A stretch of DNA of 64,000 nucleotides from an uncultured beta proteobacterium. GTDB lineage: Bacteria > Pseudomonadota > Gammaproteobacteria > Burkholderiales > Burkholderiaceae_E. Positions within the stretch are counted from its first letter, which is position 1, and every line of letters starts with the position of its first letter. Of this stretch, positions 25,131 through 33,981 are shown in pieces. The translations under genes and the position numbers were made by a program. The stretch spans positions 1 through 64,000 of the forward strand of contig CAIZNI010000016.1 in NCBI GenBank assembly GCA_903934295.1. The letters run 5' to 3'. The notes beneath the pieces were generated by a model. It was not told where the DNA came from. It saw only the letters and a program-made list of their open reading frames with translations, and made no database searches.

Positions 25131-26669
25131 ATGAACTCTCCCTTCTCTCGAATCGGCGTCGTCGGCGCCGGCGCCATGGGCCGCGGCATCGTGCAGCTGT
25201 TTGCCCAGGCCGGTGTGCCGGTGGTGCTGCACGACACACAGCCCAGCGCGGTCGAAGCCGCCATGGGACACCTGCGCGACACCTTTGCGCGCCTGGTCGA
25301 GAAGGGCAAGGTCAGCGCCGATGCCGCCCAGGCGACGCTGGCCCGTGTTTCATCAGGCGAAAATCTATCGGCCTTCGCCGGTTGCGACCTGGTGATCGAA
25401 GCGATCGTCGAGCGGCTCGACATCAAGCAGACCCTGTTTCGGGCACTGGAAGACGTCCTGAGTCCCGATGCGGTGATCGCCACCAACACTTCCTCGCTGT
25501 CGGTGACCGCGATCGCCGCGGCCGTGCGGCACCCGCAGCGGGTGGCCGGCTATCACTTCTTCAACCCGGTGCCGCTGATGCGCATCGTTGAAGTCATCGG
25601 CGGTCCGCGCACCGAGCCCTCGGTCCTCACCCGACTGAGCGAACTCGCCCGCCAGTCCGGCCATGTGCCGGTGGTCTGCCAGGACACGCCAGGCTTCATC
25701 GTCAATCACGCCGGTCGCGCTTTCGGTCCCGAGTCCCTCAAGGCACTGGGCGAAGGCGTGACCGGTTATGCCGACATCGACCGGATCCTGCGCGAGCAGG
25801 TCCAGATCGGCGGCCAGGGATTCAAGCTCGGTCCCTTCGAACTGCTCGACCTGACCGGCCTCGACGTCTCGCATCCGGTGATGGAATCCATCTATCACCA
25901 GTACTACGAAGAAGCCCGCTACAAGCCCTCGGTCATCGGCGCCCAGCGCCTGGCCGCCGGACTGCTCGGGCGCAAGGTCGGCGAAGGCTTCTACCGCTAC
26001 GCCGCCGGCAGCGTGGTGGCCGACCCGGCGCTGGCCGAATCGCCGGCCCCGGCCGCGCCCACCGGCGTTCGCGCCTGGGTGGCGCGCGGTCCGCAGCAGG
26101 CGGACGTCCGGGCGCTGCTCGAAGGCCTTGGCGCCACGCTGGACACCGGCGCGCAGCCCTCGCCCGACTCGCTGATCGTGCTCACGCCCCTGGGGATCGA
26201 TGCGACCGAGGCCGCGCGCGGTCTGGATGCGCGGCGCGCGGTCGCGCTCGACACGCTGATGCCCTTCGGGCTGCGCGCCTGCAAGCGCCGGGTGATGATG
26301 ACCACGCCGGCCACCGGTGCCGAGTGGCGTGACCGGGCCCATGGCCTGCTCGCCGCCGATGGTGCGCGGGTCAGCGTGCTGCGTGACAGCGCCGGATTCA
26401 TCGCCCAGCGCGTGCTGGCGATGATCGTCTCGGTGGGCTGCGAGATCGCCCAGCAGCGGGTGGCCAGTCCGTCGGACATCGACACCGCGGTGCGGCTGGG
26501 CTTGGGCTATCCGGCCGGCCCGCTCAGCATGGGCGATGCGATCGGCCCGGCGCGGGTGCTCGAAATCCTCGAAGGCATGCACCGCGTCACCGCGGATCCG
26601 CGCTACCGCCCGAGCGCCTGGCTGCGCCGCCGTGCGCTGCTCGGTCTGTCGCTGCTCAACGATGACTGA
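25131..26669 (+). CDS. 3-hydroxyacyl-CoA dehydrogenase, two-domain form
   Basis: 512-residue NAD-dependent enzyme oxidising (3S)-hydroxyacyl-CoA to 3-ketoacyl-CoA. N-terminal Rossmann fold GVVGAGAMGRGIVQLFAQAG; catalytic region VAGYHFFNPVPLMRIVEV with the active-site His, then TPGFIVNHAGRAFGPE. A second, diverged 3HCDH C-terminal domain starts near residue 390 (DSAGFIAQRVLAMIVSVGCE, LGLGYPAGPLSMGDAIG). The layout resembles PaaH/PaaC-like or 3-hydroxybutyryl-CoA dehydrogenases. Next genes are a kinase-fold protein and an ACAD11-like dehydrogenase, suggesting it acts on the 3-hydroxyacyl-CoA they may generate. Confidence 0.9.
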   Translation: MNSPFSRIGVVGAGAMGRGIVQLFAQAGVPVVLHDTQPSAVEAAMGHLRDTFARLVEKGKVSADAAQATLARVSSGENLSAFAGCDLVIEAIVERLDIKQTLFRALEDVLSPDAVIATNTSSLSVTAIAAAVRHPQRVAGYHFFNPVPLMRIVEVIGGPRTEPSVLTRLSELARQSGHVPVVCQDTPGFIVNHAGRAFGPESLKALGEGVTGYADIDRILREQVQIGGQGFKLGPFELLDLTGLDVSHPVMESIYHQYYEEARYKPSVIGAQRLAAGLLGRKVGEGFYRYAAGSVVADPALAESPAPAAPTGVRAWVARGPQQADVRALLEGLGATLDTGAQPSPDSLIVLTPLGIDATEAARGLDARRAVALDTLMPFGLRACKRRVMMTTPATGAEWRDRAHGLLAADGARVSVLRDSAGFIAQRVLAMIVSVGCEIAQQRVASPSDIDTAVRLGLGYPAGPLSMGDAIGPARVLEILEGMHRVTADPRYRPSAWLRRRALLGLSLLNDD

Positions 26670-26731
26670 GCCATCCCCTTCGGTGGGCGCCACTACGCTC
26701 CCCTCATCCCCTTTCATTCGCAGGAGGTTTC

Positions 26732-27808
26732 TTGTCTGACTCGGCGCAACAATTCGCGGGAACCATGCCGGTTCCCGAGCGGCATCTGTTCGACATCGCG
26801 GCGCTGCAGGCCTATCTCGAGAAGCAGATGCCCGACTTCCGGGGCCCGCTGTCGGTCGAATCCTTCAAGGGCGGCCAGTCCAATCCCACGTTCAAGCTGA
26901 ACACGCCCACCCGCAGCTATGTGATGCGCTCCAAGCCCGGGCCGGTCGCGCGACTGCTGCCCTCGGCTCATGCCATCGAGCGCGAGTACCGGGTGATCGG
27001 CGCGCTGGGCAAGGCCGACCTCCCGGTGCCCGAGGTCTATTGCCTGTGCGAGGACGAATCGGTGATCGGCCGGGCGTTCTATGTCATGGAGTGCATCGAA
27101 GGCCGGGTGCTGTGGGATCAGGGGCTGGCCGGGATGATGCCGGCCGAGCGCACCGCGATCTACGACGAGATGAACCGGGTGATCGCCGCCCTGCACAAGG
27201 TCGACTATCCGGCGGTCGGCCTGGCCGACTTCGGGCGGCCCGGGAATTATTTCTCGCGCCAGATCTCGCGCTGGACCAAGCAGTATCTGGCCTCCGAGAC
27301 CGAGCACATCGAGGAAATGCATCGGCTGATCGCGTGCCTGCCCGGGGCGATTCCGACCAGCGAGGAAGCCTCGGTCGTGCACGGCGACTACCGGCTCGAC
27401 AACCTGATGTTCCACCCCACCGAGCCGCGCATCCTTGCGATCCTCGACTGGGAGCTGTCGACCATCGGTCACCCGCTGGCTGATTTCTCGTATCACTGCA
27501 TGTCCTGGCACATCGAGCCTGGCAGTTTCCGCGGTATCGCCGGCCTGGATCTGGCGGCGCTCGGCATCCCCAGCGAACGTGACTACATCCGCCGCTACTG
27601 CGAACGCACCGGACGCGATCTCGACGCGGTGCTGCAGCACTGGGATTTCTACCTCGCCTACAACCTGTTCCGGCTCGCCGGCATCCTGCAGGGCATCATG
27701 AAACGGCATGTGGATGGCACTGCTGCCAGCGCCCACGCGGCCGACGCCGGCCAGCGTGCCAAGGCGCTGGCCGAGATCGGCTGGCGCTACGCGCAGCGCT
27801 TTGCCTGA
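26732..27808 (+). CDS. APH-fold phosphotransferase (ACAD10/11 kinase-domain type)
   Basis: 358-residue aminoglycoside-phosphotransferase-fold kinase. Catalytic loop [12 protein letters not shown] (HGD at 217-219, Asn224) and metal-binding Asp239 in [18 protein letters not shown]. The N-terminal lobe has [10 protein letters not shown] as its glycine-rich loop. Such proteins form the N-terminal half of ACAD10/ACAD11 and the LvaA protein of levulinate degradation, which phosphorylate the 4-hydroxyl of 4-hydroxyacyl-CoA. The start is TTG at 26732 with AGGAGG four bases upstream. An acyl-CoA dehydrogenase gene follows 41 bases later, so the two halves are separate proteins here. Confidence 0.88.
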   Translation: MSDSAQQFAGTMPVPERHLFDIAALQAYLEKQMPDFRGPLSVESFKGGQSNPTFKLNTPTRSYVMRSKPGPVARLLPSAHAIEREYRVIGALGKADLPVPEVYCLCEDESVIGRAFYVMECIEGRVLWDQGLAGMMPAERTAIYDEMNRVIAALHKVDYPAVGLADFGRPGNYFSRQISRWTKQYLASETEHIEEMHRLIACLPGAIPTSEEASVVHGDYRLDNLMFHPTEPRILAILDWELSTIGHPLADFSYHCMSWHIEPGSFRGIAGLDLAALGIPSERDYIRRYCERTGRDLDAVLQHWDFYLAYNLFRLAGILQGIMKRHVDGTAASAHAADAGQRAKALAEIGWRYAQRFA

Positions 27809-27849
27809 ACGATCCTGACGATTTCCCCCTCGACTCACCGGAGAGACAG

Positions 27850-29118
27850 ATGGACTTCAACTACACCCCCAAGGTTCAGGAAATGCGCCAGCGCCTGCTG
27901 TCGTTCATGGACCAGCACATCTATCCGAACGAGCAGCGCTTTCATGACGAGATCGAAGCCAATCGTCATGCCGGCAATGCCTGGGTGCCCACCCAGGTGG
28001 TCGAGGAACTCAAGCCCAAGGCGCGCGCAGCGGGGCTGTGGAACCTGTTCCTGCCGCACTCGGCGCGGGTGCCCGAAGGCCTGTCGAATCTGGAATACGC
28101 GCCGTTGTGCGAAATCATGGGACGGGTCCATTTCGCCTCCGAGGTGTTCAACTGCTCGGCGCCCGACACCGGCAACATGGAGACGCTCGAGCGCTACGCG
28201 GCCGAGCACCTGAAACGCGAATGGCTCGACCCCCTGCTGCGCGGCGAGATCCGCTCGGCCTTCGCGATGACCGAGCCTGCGGTGGCCTCGTCGGACGCCA
28301 CCAACATCGCCTCGCGCATCGAACGCCAGGGCGACAACTATGTGATCAACGGCCGCAAGTGGTGGACTTCGGGTGCGGGAGATCCGCGCTGCAAGGTCTA
28401 CATCTTCATGGGCAAGACCAACCCGGAAGCCGGCCGCCATGAGCAGCAGTCGATGATCGTCGTCCCCGCCGACACACCGGGGATCACCATCGTGCGCAAC
28501 CTGAGCGTCTTCGGCTACGACGACGCGCCGCACGGTCACAGCGAGGTGATCTTCAAGGATGTGAAGGTACCGGTCGAGAACGTGCTGCTGGGTGAAGGCC
28601 GCGGATTCGAGATCGCCCAGGGCCGTCTCGGACCGGGTCGGATCCACCACTGCATGCGCAGCATCGGCGTGGCCGAGCGCTCGCTCGAGTTCATGTGCCG
28701 CCGGCTCTCGAGCCGGATCGCGTTCGGCAAGCCGGTTGCCAGCCAGTCGGTCTGGCATGAGCGCATCGCCGAGGCCCGCTGCATGATCGACCAGGCCCGT
28801 CTGATGACCCTGAAGGCGGCCCACATGATGGACACCGTCGGCAACAAGATCGCCAAGGCGGAAATCGCGATGATCAAGGTGATCGCGCCCAACATGGCCT
28901 GCCAGATCACCGACTGGGCCATCCAGGCGCATGGCGGCGGCGGCGTGTCCGGCGACTTCCCGGTGGCCAGTTTCTATGCGCACCAGCGCACGCTGCGCCT
29001 GGCCGACGGTCCGGACGAAGTGCATCGCAACGCCATCGCCAAGCTCGAACTGGCCAAGTACCTCGACATCCCGGGCGCGGCCGAAAAGGTCGAGATGCCG
29101 ATCACCCGCGGAGCCTGA
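27850..29118 (+). CDS. Acyl-CoA dehydrogenase, ACAD11/LvaC-like
   Basis: 422-residue flavoprotein. Seen: [16 protein letters not shown] (substrate/FAD loop), [57 protein letters not shown] and the C-terminal [18 protein letters not shown]. The [11 protein letters not shown] and GRIHHCMR stretches closely match the ACAD11 subgroup. The usual MCAD-type catalytic Glu region (YEGT) reads ADGP here, so ordinary alpha,beta-dehydrogenation may not be its reaction. In that subgroup the enzyme removes phosphate from a 4-phosphoacyl-CoA. GGAGAGACAG precedes the ATG. Confidence 0.9.
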   Translation: MDFNYTPKVQEMRQRLLSFMDQHIYPNEQRFHDEIEANRHAGNAWVPTQVVEELKPKARAAGLWNLFLPHSARVPEGLSNLEYAPLCEIMGRVHFASEVFNCSAPDTGNMETLERYAAEHLKREWLDPLLRGEIRSAFAMTEPAVASSDATNIASRIERQGDNYVINGRKWWTSGAGDPRCKVYIFMGKTNPEAGRHEQQSMIVVPADTPGITIVRNLSVFGYDDAPHGHSEVIFKDVKVPVENVLLGEGRGFEIAQGRLGPGRIHHCMRSIGVAERSLEFMCRRLSSRIAFGKPVASQSVWHERIAEARCMIDQARLMTLKAAHMMDTVGNKIAKAEIAMIKVIAPNMACQITDWAIQAHGGGGVSGDFPVASFYAHQRTLRLADGPDEVHRNAIAKLELAKYLDIPGAAEKVEMPITRGA

Positions 29119-29132
29119 AGCAGGCTCGCTCC

Positions 29133-29171
29133 CAGCCGGTACCCGGAGTCGATCGAAACGGGTACCGGCTG
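29133..29171. repeat. Perfect 13-bp inverted repeat after the acyl-CoA dehydrogenase gene
   Basis: CAGCCGGTACCCG (29133-29145) and CGGGTACCGGCTG (29159-29171) with a 13-base loop, 14 bases after the dehydrogenase stop and 43 bases before the EamA gene. No U-tract follows; it may stabilise the 3' end or act as a weak terminator. Confidence 0.55.
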
Positions 29172-29214
29172 CGGCATCGGGGTCGCCCCTGGCCCCGTCG
29201 AAAGACACTCCCTC

Positions 29215-30108
29215 ATGGACGGCACCCGTCAAACCCGGCTCGACGGCCTGGCCATCGCCCTGATCGTGGGCTGCTGCCTGATCTGGGGGCTCAACCAGGT
29301 GGTGGTCAAGGTCACCCTGCCCCTCGTGCCCGCGCTGATGCAGGGCGCACTGCGCTCGGCCTTCGCCGCCCTGCTGGTTGGCCTGTGGGCTCGCCACCGC
29401 GGCATCGCGCTGTTCAGCGCCGATGGCACGAACGCCGCCGGCCTGGTCGCCGGCCTGCTGTTCGCACTGGAATTCTGCTGCATCTACTGGGGGCTGCAAT
29501 ACACGAGCGCGTCCCGGGCGATCCTGTTCCTGTACCTGGCGCCCTTCGTGGTGGCCCTGGGGATGCCGTTCATCTCGCACAGCGAGCGCCTGCGACCGCC
29601 CCAGATGGCGGGCATGACGCTGGCCTTCGGTGGCCTGGCCTATGCGTTCCAGGACGGGCTGGCGACCGGTGCTTCGTCACAACAGTGGCTGGGTGACCTG
29701 CTGTCAGCCTGCGGGGCGGTGCTCTGGGGCCTGACGACACTGTGGATCCGGGCGACGCCGCTGGCACGGGCCGCGCCGGAGCGCACCCTGTTCGCGCAGC
29801 TGGCGGTGTCGGCGCCGGTCATGGCCCTGGCGTCGCTCGTCGCCGGCGAGCCGATGCCCCGCCTCGATGTGGCGCTGGCCTGGGGCTCGCTGGCCTATCA
29901 GTCGGTGGTGATCGCGTTCGCCAGCTATCTGACCTGGTTCTGGCTGCTGCGCCACTACCCGGCGACGCGCGTATCGGCCTTCACCTTCCTCACGCCGGTG
30001 CTCGGCCTGGCGGCCGGTGTGGTGCTGCTGGGCGAACCGCTGTCGGGCGCGATGATCGCCGGACTCGGCGGGGTGGCTGTCGGCCTGTGGCTGGTCAACC
30101 GCCGCTGA
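29215..30108 (+). CDS. EamA/DMT-family transporter
   Basis: 297 residues with about ten hydrophobic segments forming two EamA repeats: first DGLAIALIVGCCLIWGLNQV, second GDLLSACGAVLWGLTTLWIR. It is a drug/metabolite exporter family member in the inner membrane; substrate cannot be told from sequence. The last segments (VLGLAAGVVLLGEPLSGAMI) carry the usual GExL motif. It follows the acyl-CoA dehydrogenase gene by 96 bases with an inverted repeat between, and converges with tctA. Confidence 0.88.
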   Translation: MDGTRQTRLDGLAIALIVGCCLIWGLNQVVVKVTLPLVPALMQGALRSAFAALLVGLWARHRGIALFSADGTNAAGLVAGLLFALEFCCIYWGLQYTSASRAILFLYLAPFVVALGMPFISHSERLRPPQMAGMTLAFGGLAYAFQDGLATGASSQQWLGDLLSACGAVLWGLTTLWIRATPLARAAPERTLFAQLAVSAPVMALASLVAGEPMPRLDVALAWGSLAYQSVVIAFASYLTWFWLLRHYPATRVSAFTFLTPVLGLAAGVVLLGEPLSGAMIAGLGGVAVGLWLVNRR

Positions 30109-30139
30109 ACCGGGACCGGGACCGGCTCGATCGGCCCCG

Positions 30140-30184
30140 CCGGACTCAGCCCCACCGGACTCAGCCCCACCGGACTCAGCCCCG
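30140..30184. repeat. 15-bp tandem repeat (x3) spanning the tctA stop codon
   Basis: Units 30140-30154, 30155-30169 and 30170-30184 read CCGGACTCAGCCCCA/A/G. Read on the minus strand, each unit includes GGC TGA in the tctA frame; the tctA stop is inside the third unit and the other two repeat the last codon plus stop beyond it. Confidence 0.85.
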
Positions 30185-31663
30185 CAAGGCCCCTGCCCGC
30201 TTGGGCCACAGACCGGCCAGCAGGATCACCGCGGCGGCGAGCGCAAAGCCGGTCGACAGCGTGCTGTGAAGGAAGATCATGGGATCGCCGTCGGAGATCG
30301 ACAGCGCCTGTCGAACCGAGCGCTCGAAGATCGGACCGAGCACGAAGGCCAGGATGACAATGCCCAGATCGAAGCCCTGGCGGCGCAGGAAGTAACCAAC
30401 GAAGCCGAAGACCACCGCGACCAGCACATCGGCCGGATTGCCGCTGTTGGAGTAGACCCCCACCAGGCAGACCACCAGGATCATGGGCGTCAGGTAGACG
30501 CGCGGAATGTCGAGAATGCGCACGAACAGGCCGATCAGCGGCAGGTTCAGTATCAGCAGCATGATGTTGCCGATGTACATGCTGGCCACCACGCCCCAGA
30601 AAACCTCCGGCTGGCGCTCGAGGATCGTCGGCCCCGGGGTCACGCCGTGGATCATGAACGCGCCCAGCAACAGGGCGGTGATCGCATTGGCGGGGATGCC
30701 CATGCACAGCAGCGGCACGAAGGCGCCGGTGGTCCCGGCATTGTTGGCCGCCTCCGGTCCGGCCAGACCTTCGACAGCGCCCTTGCCGAATTCTTCCGGA
30801 TGGCGCGAGAGTTTTCGTTCGACCGCGTACGACAGGAAAGACGCGATCACCGCACCGCCCCCCGGGAGCAGGCCGACCAGAAAACCCAGTACCGTGCCGC
30901 GCCCGATCGGACCGACCGAACGGCGAGCCTCCTCTCGGGTCGGCATGAAGCCCATCATCCCTTTGGGGGGCGCGAGGATTTTCATCTCCTCTGCACCACG
31001 CCGCGCCATGAACAGCACCTCGGACAGACCGAACAGCCCGATTGCCAGCGGCACCAGACTCACGCCGTCGCCCAGCGCCATCACGCCGAAGGTCAGGCGC
31101 GGCGTCATGTTCATCGGATCGGCGCCGACGAGGCCGAGCAGCAGCCCGAACGCCGCCATCAGCAGGGCACGTGGCAGCGAACCGCCCGACATGTAGGTGA
31201 CCATCGCCAGGCCGGCCAGCATCAGCATCGCGTATTCGGCCGGCCCGAAGGCCAGCACCATGCGGGCCAGCGGGGGCGACAGGAAGGTGATCGCGATCAC
31301 GCCGGCGGTGCCGGCCACGAAGGAGCCGAGGGCAGCAATGCACAGCGCCGCGCCGCCGCGTCCCTTGCGCGCCATCTCGTAGCCGTCCAGACAGGTGACC
31401 ACCGAGGACGCTTCGCCGGGAATGCGCATCAGCACCGACGTGACGGTGCCGCCGTAGGCTACGCCGTAATAGATGCCCGACAGCATGATGATCGCCGAGG
31501 TGACATCCATCTTGAAGGTGATCGGCAGCAGGATCGCGATGGTGGTCAGCGGCCCGAGCCCGGGCAGGATACCGACCACTGTGCCCAGGAAGGCGCCGAT
31601 GAAGCAGTACAGCAGGTTGGCCGGCGTCAGGACGATGGCGAAACCGTTCAGCAGGGCGTCCAT
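30176..31663 (-). CDS. tctA: Tripartite tricarboxylate transporter, large membrane subunit
   Basis: 495-residue polytopic permease (about 12 segments) of the TctABC secondary transporter. Family features: GTVVGILPGLGPLTTIAILL, SGIYYGVAYGGTVTSVLMRI with PGEASSV, and in the second half GFLVGLLPGGGAVIASFLSY, an internal repeat of the PGLGP motif. It transports citrate-like di/tricarboxylates with the periplasmic binding protein. Third gene of tctC-tctB-tctA, 18 bases after tctB. Its stop codon lies in a 15-bp tandem repeat. Confidence 0.95.
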   Translation of the reverse strand: MDALLNGFAIVLTPANLLYCFIGAFLGTVVGILPGLGPLTTIAILLPITFKMDVTSAIIMLSGIYYGVAYGGTVTSVLMRIPGEASSVVTCLDGYEMARKGRGGAALCIAALGSFVAGTAGVIAITFLSPPLARMVLAFGPAEYAMLMLAGLAMVTYMSGGSLPRALLMAAFGLLLGLVGADPMNMTPRLTFGVMALGDGVSLVPLAIGLFGLSEVLFMARRGAEEMKILAPPKGMMGFMPTREEARRSVGPIGRGTVLGFLVGLLPGGGAVIASFLSYAVERKLSRHPEEFGKGAVEGLAGPEAANNAGTTGAFVPLLCMGIPANAITALLLGAFMIHGVTPGPTILERQPEVFWGVVASMYIGNIMLLILNLPLIGLFVRILDIPRVYLTPMILVVCLVGVYSNSGNPADVLVAVVFGFVGYFLRRQGFDLGIVILAFVLGPIFERSVRQALSISDGDPMIFLHSTLSTGFALAAAVILLAGLWPKRAGALRG

Positions 31664-31681
31664 CAGGAAAGGCTCCGGCAG

Positions 31682-32212
31682 CTATCGAACAAGTGAGAAG
31701 AAGGCGCGCTCGATGGGTCCGGCCGGCAGGTCGACCCGCAGCAGCCAGCCGAAACCGACCAGACCGATCGCCGCGCAGGCCAGGCCGTAGACGAACGCCG
31801 CCAGCCACGATCGCCCCTCGGCGAATCGCACGATCAGCACCGATACCGCCACCGAGGTAAGGGTGAAACCCGCCACCGCCGAGCCACCGGCCAGCACCAG
31901 CAGGCTCATCGAATAGAGCCCGAAACGCGAACGGGTCTCGCGCGCCGTCCGGGCATCGATGGTGTCGGTATCGCCCTCTTCGGTTTCCCCGGCGCGTCCG
32001 GGCCAGATGAGCACGACCAGGGCGAGGGCGACGAACATCAGCGCGACCATCAGTGGCCAGAGCCCCGGCCCCGGTCCTTCGATGCTCCAGCGCTCGAGCC
32101 GGCTGGCTTGCCAGAGGCCGACCAGCGCGACCGCCAGGAGCCCCAGCACCGCGATCCGCGATCCGGTCAGCCAGACGGTCGAGCGGCTGCGCGACTGATC
32201 GGCCAGGCTCAT
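31682..32212 (-). CDS. tctB: Tripartite tricarboxylate transporter, small membrane subunit
   Basis: 176 residues with four hydrophobic segments, e.g. RIAVLGLLAVALVGLWQA, LWPLMVALMFVALALVVLI and SLLVLAGGSAVAGFTLTS, typical of TctB. GPGPGLWP after the first segment is a conserved TctB element. An acidic loop (EEGDTDTID) lies between segments 2 and 3. The ATG overlaps the tctC stop as ATGA, so translation is coupled. Confidence 0.9.
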   Translation of the reverse strand: MSLADQSRSRSTVWLTGSRIAVLGLLAVALVGLWQASRLERWSIEGPGPGLWPLMVALMFVALALVVLIWPGRAGETEEGDTDTIDARTARETRSRFGLYSMSLLVLAGGSAVAGFTLTSVAVSVLIVRFAEGRSWLAAFVYGLACAAIGLVGFGWLLRVDLPAGPIERAFFSLVR

Positions 32213-33174
32213 GTGCGCTTCTTGGCCATGCCGGTTTCGTTCAGGATCGGCAGCAGCTCGCCTTCGATCTTCTTCAGGAAGGCCTTGTAGTCGGCACCGT
32301 TGCGATAGATCGGGACGATCCCGAGGGCGGCGATCTGCGCCTGTACCGCCTTGTCGGCCATCACGTCGGCGATCGCCGCTTCCATGCGCTGCCGGATCGC
32401 CGAATCGACGCCGACCGGGTACGCATAGCCGAAGGGTCCGTTGCTGGTGGCATCGAAGCCCGCCTCGCGCAGGGTGCGCACCGTGGGATAGTCGGGCCAG
32501 CGCTCGGGCCCGGCAGCGGCGATAAAGCGCAGCTTGCCGCCGTCGATCTGCGGGCGCATCTCGGCCACTGTCTGGATGACCGCATCGACGTGGCCGCCCA
32601 CCGCCTGGGCCACCGATTCGACGCCGCCGGTGAACACCACCCAGCGGAACTTCGCACCCGAGAGTTTCGCGAGCTGGTACATCGCGACCACGTTGGTGAC
32701 GTTGTTCGATCCGTAGGTCACCAGCCGCTGCTTGCCAGTGGCGATCAGGTCTTCGAGCGTCTTGATCGGCGAATTGATGCCGACGCCGATGCCGTAGCGC
32801 AGTGCCGCAACCTGCCCGAGGACATCGAACGCCTCCCAGGGGTTGTACTTGACGTCCATCATGGCCGGGACGGTGACGTGGCTGGAAATCGCCACCAGCC
32901 CCATGGTGTAGCCATCGGGCGCCGCCGCGGCCAACGTCGAGGGGCCCAGCGCGCCGGCGCCGCCGACCACGTTCTTGACGATCACGGTGGCCTGCAGACG
33001 CTTCTCGAGCGCCTGGGCAATCAGCCGCGCGGTGAGGTCGGTCGAGGCGCCCGGCGCATTCGGATTGATCAGGGTGATTTCACGGCTGGGCCACTTGGCC
33101 GGCTGTGCGCGCGCCGGAGCGCTGGCGACGGCGGCGAGTGCACCGCCCGCGAGAATGACTTGTCTGCGATCCAT
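32209..33174 (-). CDS. tctC: Tripartite tricarboxylate transporter binding protein (Bug family)
   Basis: 321-residue periplasmic solute-binding protein. A Tat/Sec-like signal MDRRQVILAGGALAAVASAP ARA is followed by the Bug fold start WPSREITLINPNAPGASTDL. VVGGAGALGPSTLAAAAPDGYT is the conserved ligand-loop region. Bug proteins are greatly expanded in Burkholderiales and bind carboxylates or amino acids; the ligand is unknown. AGGAG lies seven bases before the ATG at 33174. First gene of tctCBA; the 235 bases upstream hold no promoter I could assign with confidence. Confidence 0.92.
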   Translation of the reverse strand: MDRRQVILAGGALAAVASAPARAQPAKWPSREITLINPNAPGASTDLTARLIAQALEKRLQATVIVKNVVGGAGALGPSTLAAAAPDGYTMGLVAISSHVTVPAMMDVKYNPWEAFDVLGQVAALRYGIGVGINSPIKTLEDLIATGKQRLVTYGSNNVTNVVAMYQLAKLSGAKFRWVVFTGGVESVAQAVGGHVDAVIQTVAEMRPQIDGGKLRFIAAAGPERWPDYPTVRTLREAGFDATSNGPFGYAYPVGVDSAIRQRMEAAIADVMADKAVQAQIAALGIVPIYRNGADYKAFLKKIEGELLPILNETGMAKKRT

Positions 33175-33409
33175 GGTGTGTCTCCTGCAGCCTTGCTCCG
33201 GTTCGGGCGGGCCGCGATATTGTGTGAACGGATCGCGAGCTTACAGGCACGTTTGCACCTCGGGCAACGCCGACGTCGAAGCAAGGTTCCGGAGACAAAA
33301 CCGCGATCGCTCCGACAGCGAATGACAGAGGCTGTGCCGTGCAGGACAGCGATTGAAACCACGCCGGTGTCAGTGGAATGCGCCGGGCCGTGGCAGTGCC
33401 GAGACCCGC

Positions 33410-33838
33410 CTATTGAACCGGGCCCTTGGCGGCGTCAGGCATCGGAAATGCCAGCACTTCGATGCCTTCGTCGGCCAGCGCCTCGCTCTCGCGCGCGGTG
33501 GCCACCCCGCGGATGCCCCGGGCGGGTGCTTCCTGGTAGTGGATGCGTCGGGCTTCCTCCGCGAAACGCTCGCCGACGTCCTCGGTGTTTTCTCGGATGT
33601 GGCGGGCCATCTGCGCCCAGAGCTGCTGCACGCGCTGCGGCGACAGCGCATCGTTCTTCGAGGCGGCGGGGGTCGAGAGGTTCAGCCGGGGCGCCGACAG
33701 CTTGCGGGTGACCGACGCATTGCCGCAAACCGGGCACTCGACCAGCCCCCGCGACTGCTGGGACTCGAACCCTTCGGTCGAATCGAACCAGCCTTCGAAG
33801 GCATGGCCGTGCTCACAGGCGAGATCGAAGACCTTCAT
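33410..33838 (-). CDS. DUF1178 family protein
   Basis: 142-residue protein of unknown function. It starts MKVFDLACEHGHAFEGWFDS and has VECPVCGNASVTRKLSAPR, so Cys and His residues at both ends of a small N-terminal module look like a zinc-ribbon. The rest is helical and charged. The ATG at 33838 sits seven bases after TACAAT (33851-33846) and lacks a ribosome-binding site, predicting a leaderless mRNA. An in-frame extension upstream is not family-like. It is divergent from mnmH. Confidence 0.88.
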   Translation of the reverse strand: MKVFDLACEHGHAFEGWFDSTEGFESQQSRGLVECPVCGNASVTRKLSAPRLNLSTPAASKNDALSPQRVQQLWAQMARHIRENTEDVGERFAEEARRIHYQEAPARGIRGVATARESEALADEGIEVLAFPMPDAAKGPVQ

Positions 33839-33845
33839 GCGATTG

Positions 33846-33851
33846 ATTGTA
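33846..33851 (-). promoter_or_regulatory. -10 box adjoining the DUF1178 start
   Basis: TACAAT on the minus strand, seven bases before the ATG at 33838. Predicts transcription starting at the start codon. Confidence 0.5.
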
Positions 33852-33909
33852 CGTCGATCGGCCTTGTCCGCCCGCACCGAGCCCATTCGGGCATCCGTGC
33901 GCCACCGAC

Positions 33910-33915
33910 TACAAT
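33910..33915 (+). promoter_or_regulatory. -10 box for mnmH
   Basis: TACAAT, 66 bases before the chosen mnmH GTG. The leader in between is almost entirely pyrimidine (about 33925-33981, CT- and CCGCC-rich) and has no Shine-Dalgarno site. Confidence 0.4.
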
Positions 33916-33981
33916 CGGGCTCCAGTCATTCCTCTTCTTGCCGCCATTCCCCCTCCCTCTGCCGCTTCCCCGCCCGCCGCC

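Noticed and set aside
29955-31808. 617-codon minus-strand frame overlapping tctA and tctB
   Set aside because: Frame-shifted shadow of tctA, Arg/Gly-rich, no domain; its GLSPVGLSP repeats are only the tandem repeat read out of frame.
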